Assembly (NCBI GenBank): GCA_025560025.1
Contig: CP048486.1
Coordinates: 558,001 to 622,000, forward strand
Direction of reading: 5' to 3'
Length of the DNA stretch: 64,000 nt
Source: Agrobacterium tumefaciens
GTDB lineage: Bacteria; Pseudomonadota; Alphaproteobacteria; Rhizobiales; Rhizobiaceae
Shown: piece after piece, positions 1-7,712 of the stretch
How the letters are laid out: each line of letters opens with the position of its first letter
Numbering within the stretch: the stretch's first letter is position 1
The notes under the pieces: generated by a model
Seen by the model: only the letters and a program-made list of their open reading frames with translations
Databases searched by the model: none
Told to the model about the DNA's origin: nothing
Position numbers and translations under genes: made by a program

Positions 1-204
1 TTCTATACCGAAAGCCTGAAACGCGCCTGGCGTGTGGGCGAGGCGCTGGAATTCGGCATGGTCGGCCTCAACACCGGCGCGATCTCCACCGAAGTCGCCC
101 CCTTTGGCGGCGTCAAGCAATCCGGCCTCGGCCGTGAGGGCGCACAGGTCGGCATCGAGGAATATCTGGAGATCAAGACGTTTCATATTGGCGGGCTTGC
201 CTGA
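1..204 (+). CDS. gabD: Succinate-semialdehyde dehydrogenase, C-terminal fragment
   Basis: Only the last 67 codons are inside the window; the gene starts before base 1. The translation contains [17 protein letters not shown] followed by a GIEEYLEIK tail, the conserved C-terminal end of NAD(P)-dependent succinate-semialdehyde dehydrogenases of the GabD type. The enzyme oxidises succinate semialdehyde to succinate, the last step of GABA and putrescine breakdown. That fits the amine oxidase and aminotransferase genes that follow. A Rho-independent terminator lies 22 bases past the stop. A related aldehyde dehydrogenase cannot be fully excluded because the catalytic Cys and Glu are outside the window. 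Confidence 0.85.
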   Translation, partial: FYTESLKRAWRVGEALEFGMVGLNTGAISTEVAPFGGVKQSGLGREGAQVGIEEYLEIKTFHIGGLA

Positions 205-226
205 CGCCTGTTTTTCTCCCCGCCTA

Positions 227-253
227 AAGGGCCGCTCCGCGGCCCTTCTTTTT
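227..253 (+). terminator. Rho-independent terminator of gabD
   Basis: A perfect 9-bp stem (AAGGGCCGC / GCGGCCCTT) with a 3-base loop is followed by CTTTTT on the + strand, directly after the gabD stop. Confidence 0.85.
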
Positions 254-263
254 GTGTGGAGGC

Positions 264-289
264 AACAAAAAAGCGGCCTGAAGGCCGCT
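264..289 (-). terminator. Rho-independent terminator for the leftward HAD-oxidase unit
   Basis: Read on the minus strand, AGCGGCC-TTCA-GGCCGCT is followed by TTTTTTGT. It would end transcription coming leftward from the FAD oxidase at 429-1703. It lies next to the gabD terminator, so this convergent junction has one terminator per strand. Confidence 0.8.
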
Positions 290-314
290 GGAATATGGAG
301 ATGCCCCTCTCCTC

Positions 315-388
315 CGTCATCCTCGGGCTTGACCCGAGGATCCATTCTTCCGCGGCCGTGGATCCTCGGGTCAAGCCCGAGGATGACG
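315..388. repeat. Palindromic intergenic repeat, short form (copy 1)
   Basis: Perfect 30-bp inverted arms (315-344 and 359-388) flank a 14-base spacer. Each arm holds an internal palindrome, CCTCGGG-CTTGA-CCCGAGG, so the element can fold as two hairpins or one long cruciform. The ends read CGTCATCC / GGATGACG. A diverged copy is at 11217-11303 and longer relatives are at 45472-45586 and 58452-58565. The copy sits between two converging genes. It resembles the mosaic palindromic elements common between genes in Rhizobiales. Confidence 0.85.
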
Positions 389-428
389 TCGAGTGTGGAA
401 GCGGCCTCTCAGCGTCGACCCCCGACTT

Positions 429-1703
429 CTACTGAATCTTATCCAGCATCTTGTAATAGAGGCCCACGATCGGCAGGAACCACGGCTTGCCGAAATGACC
501 CGGCACCGCCGGCCATTCCAGCCCCTTCAGCGGGTTGTTATCCGGCCGCCCCAGAATGGCGTCGGCCATGATCATGCCGAGATGGGTGGAAAACTGCGCG
601 CCGTGGCCGGAATAGCCCATGGCGTACCAGACGCCGTCATGGAAACCGGCGCGCGGATAACGGTCCTTGGTCATGTCCACCAGACCGCCCCAGCAATAAT
701 CGATCGGCACATGCGAGAGCTGCGGGAAAATGCGATGCAGGCTTTCCGTCAGGATAGCACCGCTTTTGGCGTCCGAACGCTGGTCCGACGTGGCGGAAAA
801 GCGCGCACGGCCGCCGAAGATCAGCCGCTTATCCGGCGCGAGCCGGAAATAATTGCCGATATTCATCGAGTTGACATAGGTGCGGTTGCCCGGAACCGAA
901 GCCCGAACCTCCGCATCCGTCAGCGGTCGCGTCGCGATGATGAAGCTACCGACGGCGATGATGCGGCGACGGAAATAGCTAAAACCAGAGGGCGTGTAAG
1001 CGCCGGTCGCCACCAGAACATTGTTGGCCGTCACCTTGCCGCGCGGGGTTTCCAGTTCATAGGTTCTGCCGTTCTGGGTATGCTTCGTCACCGCCGCATT
1101 TTCGAAGATCACCGCGCCATGACGGCTGGCGGCTTCGGCGAGGCCGGCCACATAGCGGCCCATATGCATCATCGCGCTCTTCTTCGAGAGCATCGCGCCA
1201 TAAAAGGGCGAGCCTATCTCCGCCTTGAGATCGGCGGCGGAAAGAAGCGCCGTATCGGGATCGACCTCGGCATGCAGCGCCTCGAAATTCTTCGCCAGAC
1301 CTTCGAAATGCTGCGGCTTGGAGGCAAGCTTCAGCTTGCCCGAGCGGCGGAAGTTGCAATCGATGCCTTCCTCCGCGATCAGGCCCTCCAGCGTATCGAT
1401 GGAGGAATCGAGCGTCCGGTAAAGGGCGATCGCACGTTCCTTGCCAAGCTCGGCCTTGGCGGAGAGATAGGAATGGGCGAGACCATTGTTGAGATGCCCG
1501 CCATTGCGGCCGGAGGCGCCCCAGCCGACCCGTTCCCCTTCAAGAACGACCACCCGCGCGCCGGCCTTGGCCAGCTGGCGCGCGGCCCCGAGACCGGTGA
1601 AACCTCCACCGATGACGGCGACATCGTAATGACCTTCAACGGGACCTTGCGCGGCACCTGAAAATTGCGGCGCGGTATCGTGCCAATAGGAGACGAACTT
1701 CAT
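429..1703 (-). CDS. FAD-dependent amine oxidoreductase (PuuB/DAO family)
   Basis: This 424-residue protein is of normal length for the DAO family. After about 25 residues it has a dinucleotide-binding fold (VAVIGGGFTGLGAARQLAKAG, GxGxxG with a terminal acidic residue in VLEGE), then GWGASGRNGGHLNNG, typical of gamma-glutamylputrescine oxidases such as PuuB. The C-terminal WGGLVDMTKDRYPRAG and GYSGHGAQ stretches complete the FAD site. It likely oxidises an amine or N-acylated polyamine with O2. It is the second gene of a leftward pair, 15 bases after the HAD gene. Neighbouring gabD and an aminotransferase support a polyamine/GABA role; the true substrate is not visible from sequence. Confidence 0.8.
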   Translation of the reverse strand: MKFVSYWHDTAPQFSGAAQGPVEGHYDVAVIGGGFTGLGAARQLAKAGARVVVLEGERVGWGASGRNGGHLNNGLAHSYLSAKAELGKERAIALYRTLDSSIDTLEGLIAEEGIDCNFRRSGKLKLASKPQHFEGLAKNFEALHAEVDPDTALLSAADLKAEIGSPFYGAMLSKKSAMMHMGRYVAGLAEAASRHGAVIFENAAVTKHTQNGRTYELETPRGKVTANNVLVATGAYTPSGFSYFRRRIIAVGSFIIATRPLTDAEVRASVPGNRTYVNSMNIGNYFRLAPDKRLIFGGRARFSATSDQRSDAKSGAILTESLHRIFPQLSHVPIDYCWGGLVDMTKDRYPRAGFHDGVWYAMGYSGHGAQFSTHLGMIMADAILGRPDNNPLKGLEWPAVPGHFGKPWFLPIVGLYYKMLDKIQ

Positions 1704-1718
1704 GGTCCCGACCTTTCC

Positions 1719-2387
1719 TTACAATCCAACCACGCCTGCCAGGCCGGAAATATCGGCGATTTCGACATAACCGTAATAGGGATTGGCGGGCTCGTGGCCA
1801 CGATTGACCCAGACCTTGTTCTTGATGCCGAGATCATGGGCCGACATCAGATCGTAACGGAACGAGGAGGAAACATGCAGCATGTCTTCCGGACCGCAGC
1901 CCAGCATGTCGAACATATATTCGAAAGCCTTGAAGCGCGGCTTGTAGGCCTGTGCCTGCTCGGCGGTGTAAACCGCGTGGAAGGGCGCGCCAAGCTTTTC
2001 GACATTCGACATGATCTGCGAATTCATGGCGTTGGACAGGATGACGAGGGGAATTTCCTTCGCAACCTTGGCGAGCCCGGCCGGAACATCAGCATGCGGG
2101 CCCCAGGTCGGAACGCGCTCGTAAACGAAGGTGGCATCCTCATCCTTGAAGGCCACGCCATTGCGCTTGCAGCTGCGCGAAAGCGAATTGTGAACCACCT
2201 GGGCATAGGGCTTCCAGTCGCCCATGATCTCATCCAGACGATAGGCAGCAAAATTCTTGATGAACTGCTGCATCTGCGCTTCGTCGAGACGATCGCCATA
2301 GAGATCGCGGGCGGCCTCTGCCATCTGGAAATTGATCAGCGTGCCGTAGCAATCGAAGGAGATGTATTTCGGGCGGAAGATGGTCAT
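1719..2387 (-). CDS. HAD hydrolase, type II haloacid dehalogenase-like
   Basis: I chose the start at 2387 (222 residues) because AAGGA lies 9 bases upstream and the HAD motif I, SFDCYGTLINF, follows immediately. The longer in-frame extension covers promoter DNA. Motif II is LSNAMN, the lysine is in AYKPRFKAFEY, and the final motif is VSSSFRYDLMSAHDLG. L-2-haloacid dehalogenases have Ser-x-Asn there; here the Asn is Ser, so a true dehalogenase is doubtful and a phosphatase or other HAD activity is possible. It is the first gene of a leftward pair with the FAD oxidase, divergent from the acetyltransferase at 2710. Confidence 0.78.
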   Translation of the reverse strand: MTIFRPKYISFDCYGTLINFQMAEAARDLYGDRLDEAQMQQFIKNFAAYRLDEIMGDWKPYAQVVHNSLSRSCKRNGVAFKDEDATFVYERVPTWGPHADVPAGLAKVAKEIPLVILSNAMNSQIMSNVEKLGAPFHAVYTAEQAQAYKPRFKAFEYMFDMLGCGPEDMLHVSSSFRYDLMSAHDLGIKNKVWVNRGHEPANPYYGYVEIADISGLAGVVGL

Positions 2388-2709
2388 GTCGTCGTCATCC
2401 TTGCTTGGGGATCGGCCGTGCCGGAATGAATTGATCATAGAAAGCCTTTGCCCGGTCGGCGCACCGCAATTGCCATCAGCGGAAGCAGATTGTTGCGTAT
2501 GCAGCCGCCAGTTTGGCAGAGAGTTGCGTTGAGGCATACCGGAAGTAATCGTCGGTCCCCGGTTTAAGCCCGGATGCGGATAAGATGCGGCATAAGATGC
2601 GGCGGCGGATAAAAGCAACAGCGAAACATATCGAACCTTCCCATTTGTCGGGACAATCTTCTTCCCGCCTCGGTCTATCAATGAATAAGCAGAAAAATGG
2701 AGTTCCGGC
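2388..2709. promoter_or_regulatory. Divergent promoter region with a 12-bp tandem repeat
   Basis: This 322-base region between the leftward HAD gene and the rightward acetyltransferase has no convincing gene. At 2580-2603 the 12-mer ATAAGATGCGGC occurs twice with no gap, preceded by a partial copy (GATGCGG at 2573-2579). The AT-richer part nearest 2660-2705 probably holds the rightward promoter. I could not assign -35/-10 boxes with confidence. Confidence 0.5.
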
Positions 2710-3546
2710 ATGCAAGCGAGCCTGATCGATATCCAAACGTTTCAACCGGACCACCTCGACGCGGCCGTTGAACTTTCCCGTCAGGCCGGCTGGCCGCACC
2801 GGAAGGAAGACTGGGCGCTGGTTCTTTCCCTGAGCAAGGGTTTCGTCGCCGTGGAAAATGGACGCGTCGTCGGAACCGCCATGGCGACGATGCTCGGGGA
2901 TACCTGCGCCACCGTCAATATGGTGATCGTGGACGAGAGCATGCGCGGCCGCGGTCTCGGGCGTCAGCTGATGAAAGCAGCGATGGATGCAGCAGAAAAT
3001 CGCGAGTGCCGTCTGGTGGCCACGGCTGATGGCCTGCCTCTCTACGAAAAAATGGGCTTCGCCGCCTGCGGTGAAGTACTTCAGCATCAGGGCACTCCCG
3101 TACAGACAAACAGGCCGCAGGGTGTGGCCTGGGCGGAAACCATTGATCCGGTCGAACTTGCCGCACTCGATGCGCAGGCTTTTGGCGCGGACCGCACCGC
3201 GCTCTTTGCGGTGCTTGCCGAAAGGGCGCGTTTCGCACTTGTGCAGGAACAGGGCGTCATCAGAGGCTTTGCCGCACTTCGCGCTTTCGGACGCGGCGAA
3301 GTCATCGGCCCGGTGGTGGCAGAAAATGCTGAAATCGCGAAAGATCTGATCGCATTCGTGTTTTCGCAACGTCCCGGCGCTTTTCTTCGTGTGGACACCA
3401 CGGCCGACACGGGCCTTGCCCCCTGGCTTACCGAACACGGTCTTGGCCATGTCGGTGGCGGCATCGCCATGCGCCGGCCGAAGGCCGAAATCTCCGCCGA
3501 CAAAAAACTGAAAACATTCGCATTGACCAGCCAGGCGCTGGGCTGA
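2710..3546 (+). CDS. GNAT N-acetyltransferase, two-domain
   Basis: The protein has 278 residues. The N-terminal half is a complete GNAT domain: VNMVIVDESMRGRGLGRQLM, around residues 69-88, is the acetyl-CoA pyrophosphate loop (R-x-x-G-x-G at 79-84), followed by LVATADGLPLYEKMGF. The C-terminal half (about 145-270) is a second, diverged domain of the type seen in YitH-like double GNATs. The ATG is preceded by GGAG. It is 26 bases from the aminotransferase and probably shares its transcript. It may N-acetylate an amine intermediate of the neighbouring catabolic pathway; this is inferred from context only. Confidence 0.82.
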   Translation: MQASLIDIQTFQPDHLDAAVELSRQAGWPHRKEDWALVLSLSKGFVAVENGRVVGTAMATMLGDTCATVNMVIVDESMRGRGLGRQLMKAAMDAAENRECRLVATADGLPLYEKMGFAACGEVLQHQGTPVQTNRPQGVAWAETIDPVELAALDAQAFGADRTALFAVLAERARFALVQEQGVIRGFAALRAFGRGEVIGPVVAENAEIAKDLIAFVFSQRPGAFLRVDTTADTGLAPWLTEHGLGHVGGGIAMRRPKAEISADKKLKTFALTSQALG

Positions 3547-3572
3547 CCTGCAGGCTGAATCTGGAGAGACCC

Positions 3573-4946
3573 ATGTTAAGCAATTCACTGATCGAACTGG
3601 ACCGCGCCCATCTGGTGCACCCCGTCTCCTCCTTCCGCGGCCATGAAAAGCTGGGCGTGCGGGTGCTGCAATCGGCAAAGGGCGCCACGGTCACCGACAT
3701 GACTGGCCACCAGCTCATCGACGGTTTTGCCGGCCTGTGGTGCGTCAATGCCGGTTATGGCCATGACAGTATCGTCGAAGCGGCGGCAAAGCAGATGCGG
3801 GAACTGCCCTATGCGACTGCCTATTTCGACATTGGCAGCGAACCGGCGATCCGGCTGGCCTCGGAACTTGCGGACCGCGCGCCAGGCGATCTCAACCACG
3901 TTTATTTCACCCTTGGCGGTTCCGATGCGGTCGATAGCACCATTCGCTTCATCCGCTATTACTGGCACGCCAAGGGCCAGCCGCAGCGCGACCAGTTCAT
4001 TTCCATCGAACAGGGTTATCACGGCTCCACCACCGCCGGCTCGGGCCTCACCGCCCTGCCCGCCTTCCATGCCGGTTTCGGCGTGCCGTACGACTGGCAG
4101 CATAAAATCCCGTCGCATTACGCCTATCGCAATCCGGTCGGCAACGATCCGGCCGCCATCATTGCCTCCTCCCTGCAAATTCTGAAAGACAAGATCGAAG
4201 CCATCGGCCCTGATCGGGTCGCCGCTTTTTATGCCGAGCCCATTCAGGGTTCAGGCGGTGTTCTCGTCCCGCCGCCGGGCTGGATCAAGGCGATGCGTGA
4301 GCTCTGCCGTTCCTATGGCATCCTCTTCGTCGCCGATGAAGTCATCACCGGCTTTGGCCGCACGGGACCACTGTTTGCCTGTGCCGACGAGGATATCGTT
4401 CCGGACTTCATCACCGCCGCCAAGGGCCTCACCTCCGGCTATGTGCCGATGGGCGCCGTCTTCATGGCCGACCATGTTTATGATACAATAGCCGACTTTG
4501 CCGGCGATGCGGCCGTCGGGCATGGTTATACCTATTCCGCCCACCCCGTCAGCGCCGCCGTTGGTCTGGAAGTGCTGAAACTTTATGAGGGCGGGCTGCT
4601 GGAAAACGGCCGCCGGGCCGGTCAGCGGCTGATGGCCGGACTGGAAAGCCTCAGAAGCCACCCGCTGGTTGGTGACGTCCGTGGTCGCGGCATGCTCGCC
4701 GCCATCGAGCTTGTAACCGACAAGGAAAGGAAAACCCCGCTGCCGGCAGCGGCGGCCCCTGCACGCAAGGTTTTCGATCGCGCCTGGGAAAACGGTTTGA
4801 TCGTGCGCGCCTTCGCAAATGGCATCCTCGGTTATGCGCCGCCGCTCTGCTGCACCGATAGCGAGATCGACGCCATTGTAGAGCGCACCCTGAAGACGCT
4901 CGACCAGACGCTCGAGGACCCGGCCGTGCGGGCAGCGGTCGCCTGA
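3573..4946 (+). CDS. Class III PLP-dependent aminotransferase (SpuC/omega-transaminase type)
   Basis: The 457-residue length is typical of omega-amino acid:pyruvate and putrescine:pyruvate transaminases. Conserved sites seen are GLWCVNAGYGH near the N-terminus, the PLP-binding TLGGSDAVDSTIR (113-125), EQGYHGST (146-153), the Asp in FVADEVITGFGRTG (D255) and the Schiff-base lysine in TAAKGLTSGY (K284). The start is preceded by GGAGAG. The reaction would move an amino group from a diamine, beta-alanine or GABA to pyruvate, giving an aldehyde that a GabD-type dehydrogenase can oxidise. The adjacent gabD, PuuB-like oxidase and importer support this role. Confidence 0.87.
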   Translation: MLSNSLIELDRAHLVHPVSSFRGHEKLGVRVLQSAKGATVTDMTGHQLIDGFAGLWCVNAGYGHDSIVEAAAKQMRELPYATAYFDIGSEPAIRLASELADRAPGDLNHVYFTLGGSDAVDSTIRFIRYYWHAKGQPQRDQFISIEQGYHGSTTAGSGLTALPAFHAGFGVPYDWQHKIPSHYAYRNPVGNDPAAIIASSLQILKDKIEAIGPDRVAAFYAEPIQGSGGVLVPPPGWIKAMRELCRSYGILFVADEVITGFGRTGPLFACADEDIVPDFITAAKGLTSGYVPMGAVFMADHVYDTIADFAGDAAVGHGYTYSAHPVSAAVGLEVLKLYEGGLLENGRRAGQRLMAGLESLRSHPLVGDVRGRGMLAAIELVTDKERKTPLPAAAAPARKVFDRAWENGLIVRAFANGILGYAPPLCCTDSEIDAIVERTLKTLDQTLEDPAVRAAVA

Positions 4947-4962
4947 GGCGAAAGACGGAAAT

Positions 4963-4993
4963 CGTTGCGACACCTTCTCGAAATGTCGCAACG
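4963..4993. promoter_or_regulatory. Perfect 10-bp inverted repeat after the aminotransferase gene
   Basis: CGTTGCGACA (4963-4972) and TGTCGCAACG (4984-4993) are perfectly complementary with an 11-base loop. No T-run follows on either strand, so this looks more like an operator or RNA-processing hairpin than a standard terminator. It lies at the start of the 255-base gap before the second HAD gene; the rest of that gap shows nothing I can name. Confidence 0.5.
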
Positions 4994-5201
4994 CCGCACA
5001 TATTCGCAATATTCTGCTAAAGAGCCGATCCTTTTCGGCGAATCCGGCGTGCTGGAAGTGCCAAACTAACCTTAGAAAAAGCACTAAACACCACGAAAAC
5101 AGGTGTTTTGAAGAATGGGAACGGGGCAAGGATCCCGTCCGGGAACAGAATAAAATGCCGCAACCTCCCCAAGAGACGAGGCGGCACAGCGGAGACCGAC
5201 A

Positions 5202-5915
5202 TTGTCCAAAAAACTGAGCGACTTCAAATATATGAGCTTCGACGTGGTGGGAACCCTCATCGATTTCGAAGGCGGCCTGAAATCGACCCTGACACAGATT
5301 GGCGCCGAACACGGCGTTGAGGTCGATGGTGAAAAAGCGCTGGGTCTTTACCGCGCGGCGCGTTACTCCGATGCGACCGACCTGTTTCCGGACGATCTCG
5401 TCCGTGTCTACCTGATCATCGCTCCAGAACTGGGCTTGCCGGCGGAGCGCGCCCTTGGCGAGCGCCTGCGCGATGCTGCAAAGACCTGGAAAGGTTTCGA
5501 AGACAGCCGTGCCGCCATGGCAGAGCTTGCAAAGACGCATCGTCTGATCGCCATGACCAATGCCCAGCGCTGGGCTTTCGAATATTTCTCAAAGGAACTC
5601 GGCAATCCCTTTTATGCGGCGTTCACGGCGGATGATACCGGCACTGAAAAACCGGACCCCGCCTTCTTCGAAAAGGTTTTTGCCTTTGTTGAGAGCGAAG
5701 GCGCGTCGAAGGACGACATCCTGCATGTGGCACAAAGCCAGTACCACGATATCGGCATTTCCCGGAAGCTCGGCATGACCAATTGCTGGATCGAGCGTCG
5801 TCACGCCCAGAAGGGATATGGCGGCACGATCGAGCCGGAAAACTTTACCGAGCCGGACTATCACTTCACATCCATGGCCGGCCTGGCCGAGGCCGCGAAA
5901 CAGACAGGCGGCTGA
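5202..5915 (+). CDS. HAD hydrolase, type II haloacid dehalogenase-like (second copy)
   Basis: This 237-residue protein starts at TTG 5202, with GGAG 7 bases upstream. Motif I is SFDVVGTLIDFEG (Asp nucleophile and the family Gly-Thr), motif II is AMTNAQ and the lysine lies in GTEKPDPAFFEKV. Where L-2-haloacid dehalogenases carry Ser-Ser-Asn, this protein reads HVAQSQYHDI, so the halide-site residues are missing and dehalogenation is unlikely. It is distantly related to the HAD gene at 1719-2387. It precedes the oligopeptide-type importer by 94 bases and may act on an imported compound; its substrate is unknown. Confidence 0.78.
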   Translation: MSKKLSDFKYMSFDVVGTLIDFEGGLKSTLTQIGAEHGVEVDGEKALGLYRAARYSDATDLFPDDLVRVYLIIAPELGLPAERALGERLRDAAKTWKGFEDSRAAMAELAKTHRLIAMTNAQRWAFEYFSKELGNPFYAAFTADDTGTEKPDPAFFEKVFAFVESEGASKDDILHVAQSQYHDIGISRKLGMTNCWIERRHAQKGYGGTIEPENFTEPDYHFTSMAGLAEAAKQTGG

Positions 5916-6009
5916 ACCGCCTTTGCCTATCGCATGGCGCGAACTGGGACGCGACGTGCCGGAAATTTCTCAAGACGCATTTTAACAAATCATACAAAAG
6001 GGGAAGACC

Positions 6010-7620
6010 ATGAGTGACAGGATTACAAACTGGACCCGCTCCGACGATGCCGCCGTTGAACAGGCGATCCGACGCGGTGCAACGCGGCGCGAACTGCTTC
6101 ACATGATGCTGGCGGGCGGCGTGGCGCTTTCCGCCGGTTCGGCCATTCTGGGCCGCGCCTCGCAGGCCGTGGCGGCCACGCCCGTTTCCGGCGGTTCGCT
6201 GAAGGCGGCGGGCTGGTCTTCGTCGACGGCCGATACGCTCGACCCGGCGAAAGCCTCGCTATCCACGGACTATGTCCGCTGCTGCGCGCTCTACAACCGG
6301 CTGAGCTTCCTCGATGTTTCCGGCACGCCGCAAATGGAACTGGCCGAATCCATCGAATCGAAAGATGCCAAGACCTGGACGGTAAAACTGCGTTCCGGCG
6401 TTACCTTCCATGACGGCAAGGCGCTGACCGCCGACGACGTGGTCTACTCGCTGAAACGCCATCTCGATCCGGCCGTCGGCTCCAAGGTCGCCAAGATCGC
6501 CGCCCAGATGACCGGCTTCAAGGCTGTCGACAAGAGCACCCTGGAAATCACGCTTGCAAATGCGAATGCCGACCTGCCATCGATTCTGGCCCTGCACCAT
6601 TTCATGATCGTCGCCGATGGCACCACGGACTTCTCCAAGGGCAACGGCACCGGCGCCTTCAAACTCGAGAAATTCGAGCCGGGTGTGCGTTCGATCATGG
6701 CCAAGAATACCAATTACTGGAAGTCCGGCGGCCCGCACATCGACAGTTTCGAATTCATGGCGATTTCCGACGACAATGCCCGCGTCAACGCCCTTCTTTC
6801 CGGCGATATCCAGCTTGCTGCCGCCATCAATCCGCGTGCGCTTCGCCTGCTGGACAAGCAGGAAGGCGTCGTTCTGTCAAAGACGACATCCGGCAATTAT
6901 ACCAACCTCAACATGAGGCTGGACCAGGCGCCCGGCAACAATGCCGATTTCGTTGCCGGCATGAAGTCGATCGTCAATCGCGAACAGATCGTCAAGGCGG
7001 CCCTGCGCGGCCTCGGCGAAGTCGGCAACGACCAGCCGGTACCGCCGATGAACCCCTATCACAATCCGGATCTGAAGCCGAAAGCCTTCGACCCGGACAA
7101 GGCGAAGTTCCACTTCGAAAAGGCAGGTCTTATCGGCCAGTCCATTCCGGTGATCGCGTCGGATGCGGCAGCCTCTTCCGTCGACATGGCGATGATCATC
7201 CAGGCCTCCGCCGCCGAAATCGGCGTCAAGCTCGACGTACAGCGTGTTCCCTCCGATGGCTACTGGAGCAATTACTGGCTGAAGGCGCCGGTTCACTTCG
7301 GCAACATCAATCCGCGCCCCACGCCGGATATCCTCTTCTCGCTGCTCTACGCCTCCGACGCGCCGTGGAACGAAAGCCAGTACAAGTCGCCAAAGTTCGA
7401 CAAGATGATGCTCGAAGCACGCGGCATGCTGGACCTTGAAAAGCGCAAGCAGATCTACTTCGAACTGGAAACGATGATCGCCGACGAAGCCGGCACCATC
7501 ATTCCCGCCTATATTTCGAATGTCGACGCCATCAGCTCCAAGCTGAAGGGGCTGGAAGCCAATCCGCTTGGCGGCATGATGGGTTACGCCTTTGCGGAAT
7601 ACGTCTGGCTCGAAGCCTGA
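6010..7620 (+). CDS. ABC importer receptor, SBP_bac_5 family (Tat-exported)
   Basis: A 536-residue periplasmic binding protein of the DppA/OppA family. The unusually long N-terminal leader has a twin-arginine stretch, ATRRELLHMMLAGGVALSAG, before an ALA-type cleavage region near residue 55, suggesting Tat export of a folded protein. The family core follows: VKLRSGVTFHDGKALTADDVVYSLKRHLDP and a GTGAFKLEKFEPG stretch. RBS AAGGGGA precedes the ATG. It is the first gene of a rightward importer operon. The ligand may be a small peptide, opine or amine conjugate; context favours a nitrogen compound processed by the flanking oxidases. Confidence 0.88.
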   Translation: MSDRITNWTRSDDAAVEQAIRRGATRRELLHMMLAGGVALSAGSAILGRASQAVAATPVSGGSLKAAGWSSSTADTLDPAKASLSTDYVRCCALYNRLSFLDVSGTPQMELAESIESKDAKTWTVKLRSGVTFHDGKALTADDVVYSLKRHLDPAVGSKVAKIAAQMTGFKAVDKSTLEITLANANADLPSILALHHFMIVADGTTDFSKGNGTGAFKLEKFEPGVRSIMAKNTNYWKSGGPHIDSFEFMAISDDNARVNALLSGDIQLAAAINPRALRLLDKQEGVVLSKTTSGNYTNLNMRLDQAPGNNADFVAGMKSIVNREQIVKAALRGLGEVGNDQPVPPMNPYHNPDLKPKAFDPDKAKFHFEKAGLIGQSIPVIASDAAASSVDMAMIIQASAAEIGVKLDVQRVPSDGYWSNYWLKAPVHFGNINPRPTPDILFSLLYASDAPWNESQYKSPKFDKMMLEARGMLDLEKRKQIYFELETMIADEAGTIIPAYISNVDAISSKLKGLEANPLGGMMGYAFAEYVWLEA

Positions 7621-7631
7621 TAGACCATGGG

Positions 7632-7676
7632 GCCGGGCGTGAAAGCGCCCGGCAACCTTTCCGCTGGTGCGGAAAG
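7632..7676 (+). other. Two tandem hairpins between receptor and permease genes
   Basis: GCCGGGCG/CGCCCGGC (7632-7639, 7646-7653) and CTTTCCGC-TGGT-GCGGAAAG (7657-7676) form two strong adjacent stem-loops with no T-run. They lie in the 92-base gap after the receptor gene. In ABC operons such hairpins protect the upstream receptor mRNA or cause partial termination, giving more receptor than membrane protein. That role is inferred here. Confidence 0.65.
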
Positions 7677-7712
7677 CCTATTTGTCAGGCGGGTCGCAGC
7701 AGGAGCATGTGA

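Noticed and set aside
315..388. Insertion sequence or miniature transposon with target duplication
   Set aside because: I saw no flanking direct repeat and no transposase in the window; the element looks like a palindromic intergenic repeat.
1719..2387. L-2-haloacid dehalogenase
   Set aside because: The residue pattern that holds the halide and substrate is not complete, so only a HAD-family assignment is supported.
2476..3678. A 400-codon open frame on the - strand over the acetyltransferase
   Set aside because: The GNAT motif and RBS on the + strand are convincing; the antisense frame is low-complexity and crosses two genes.
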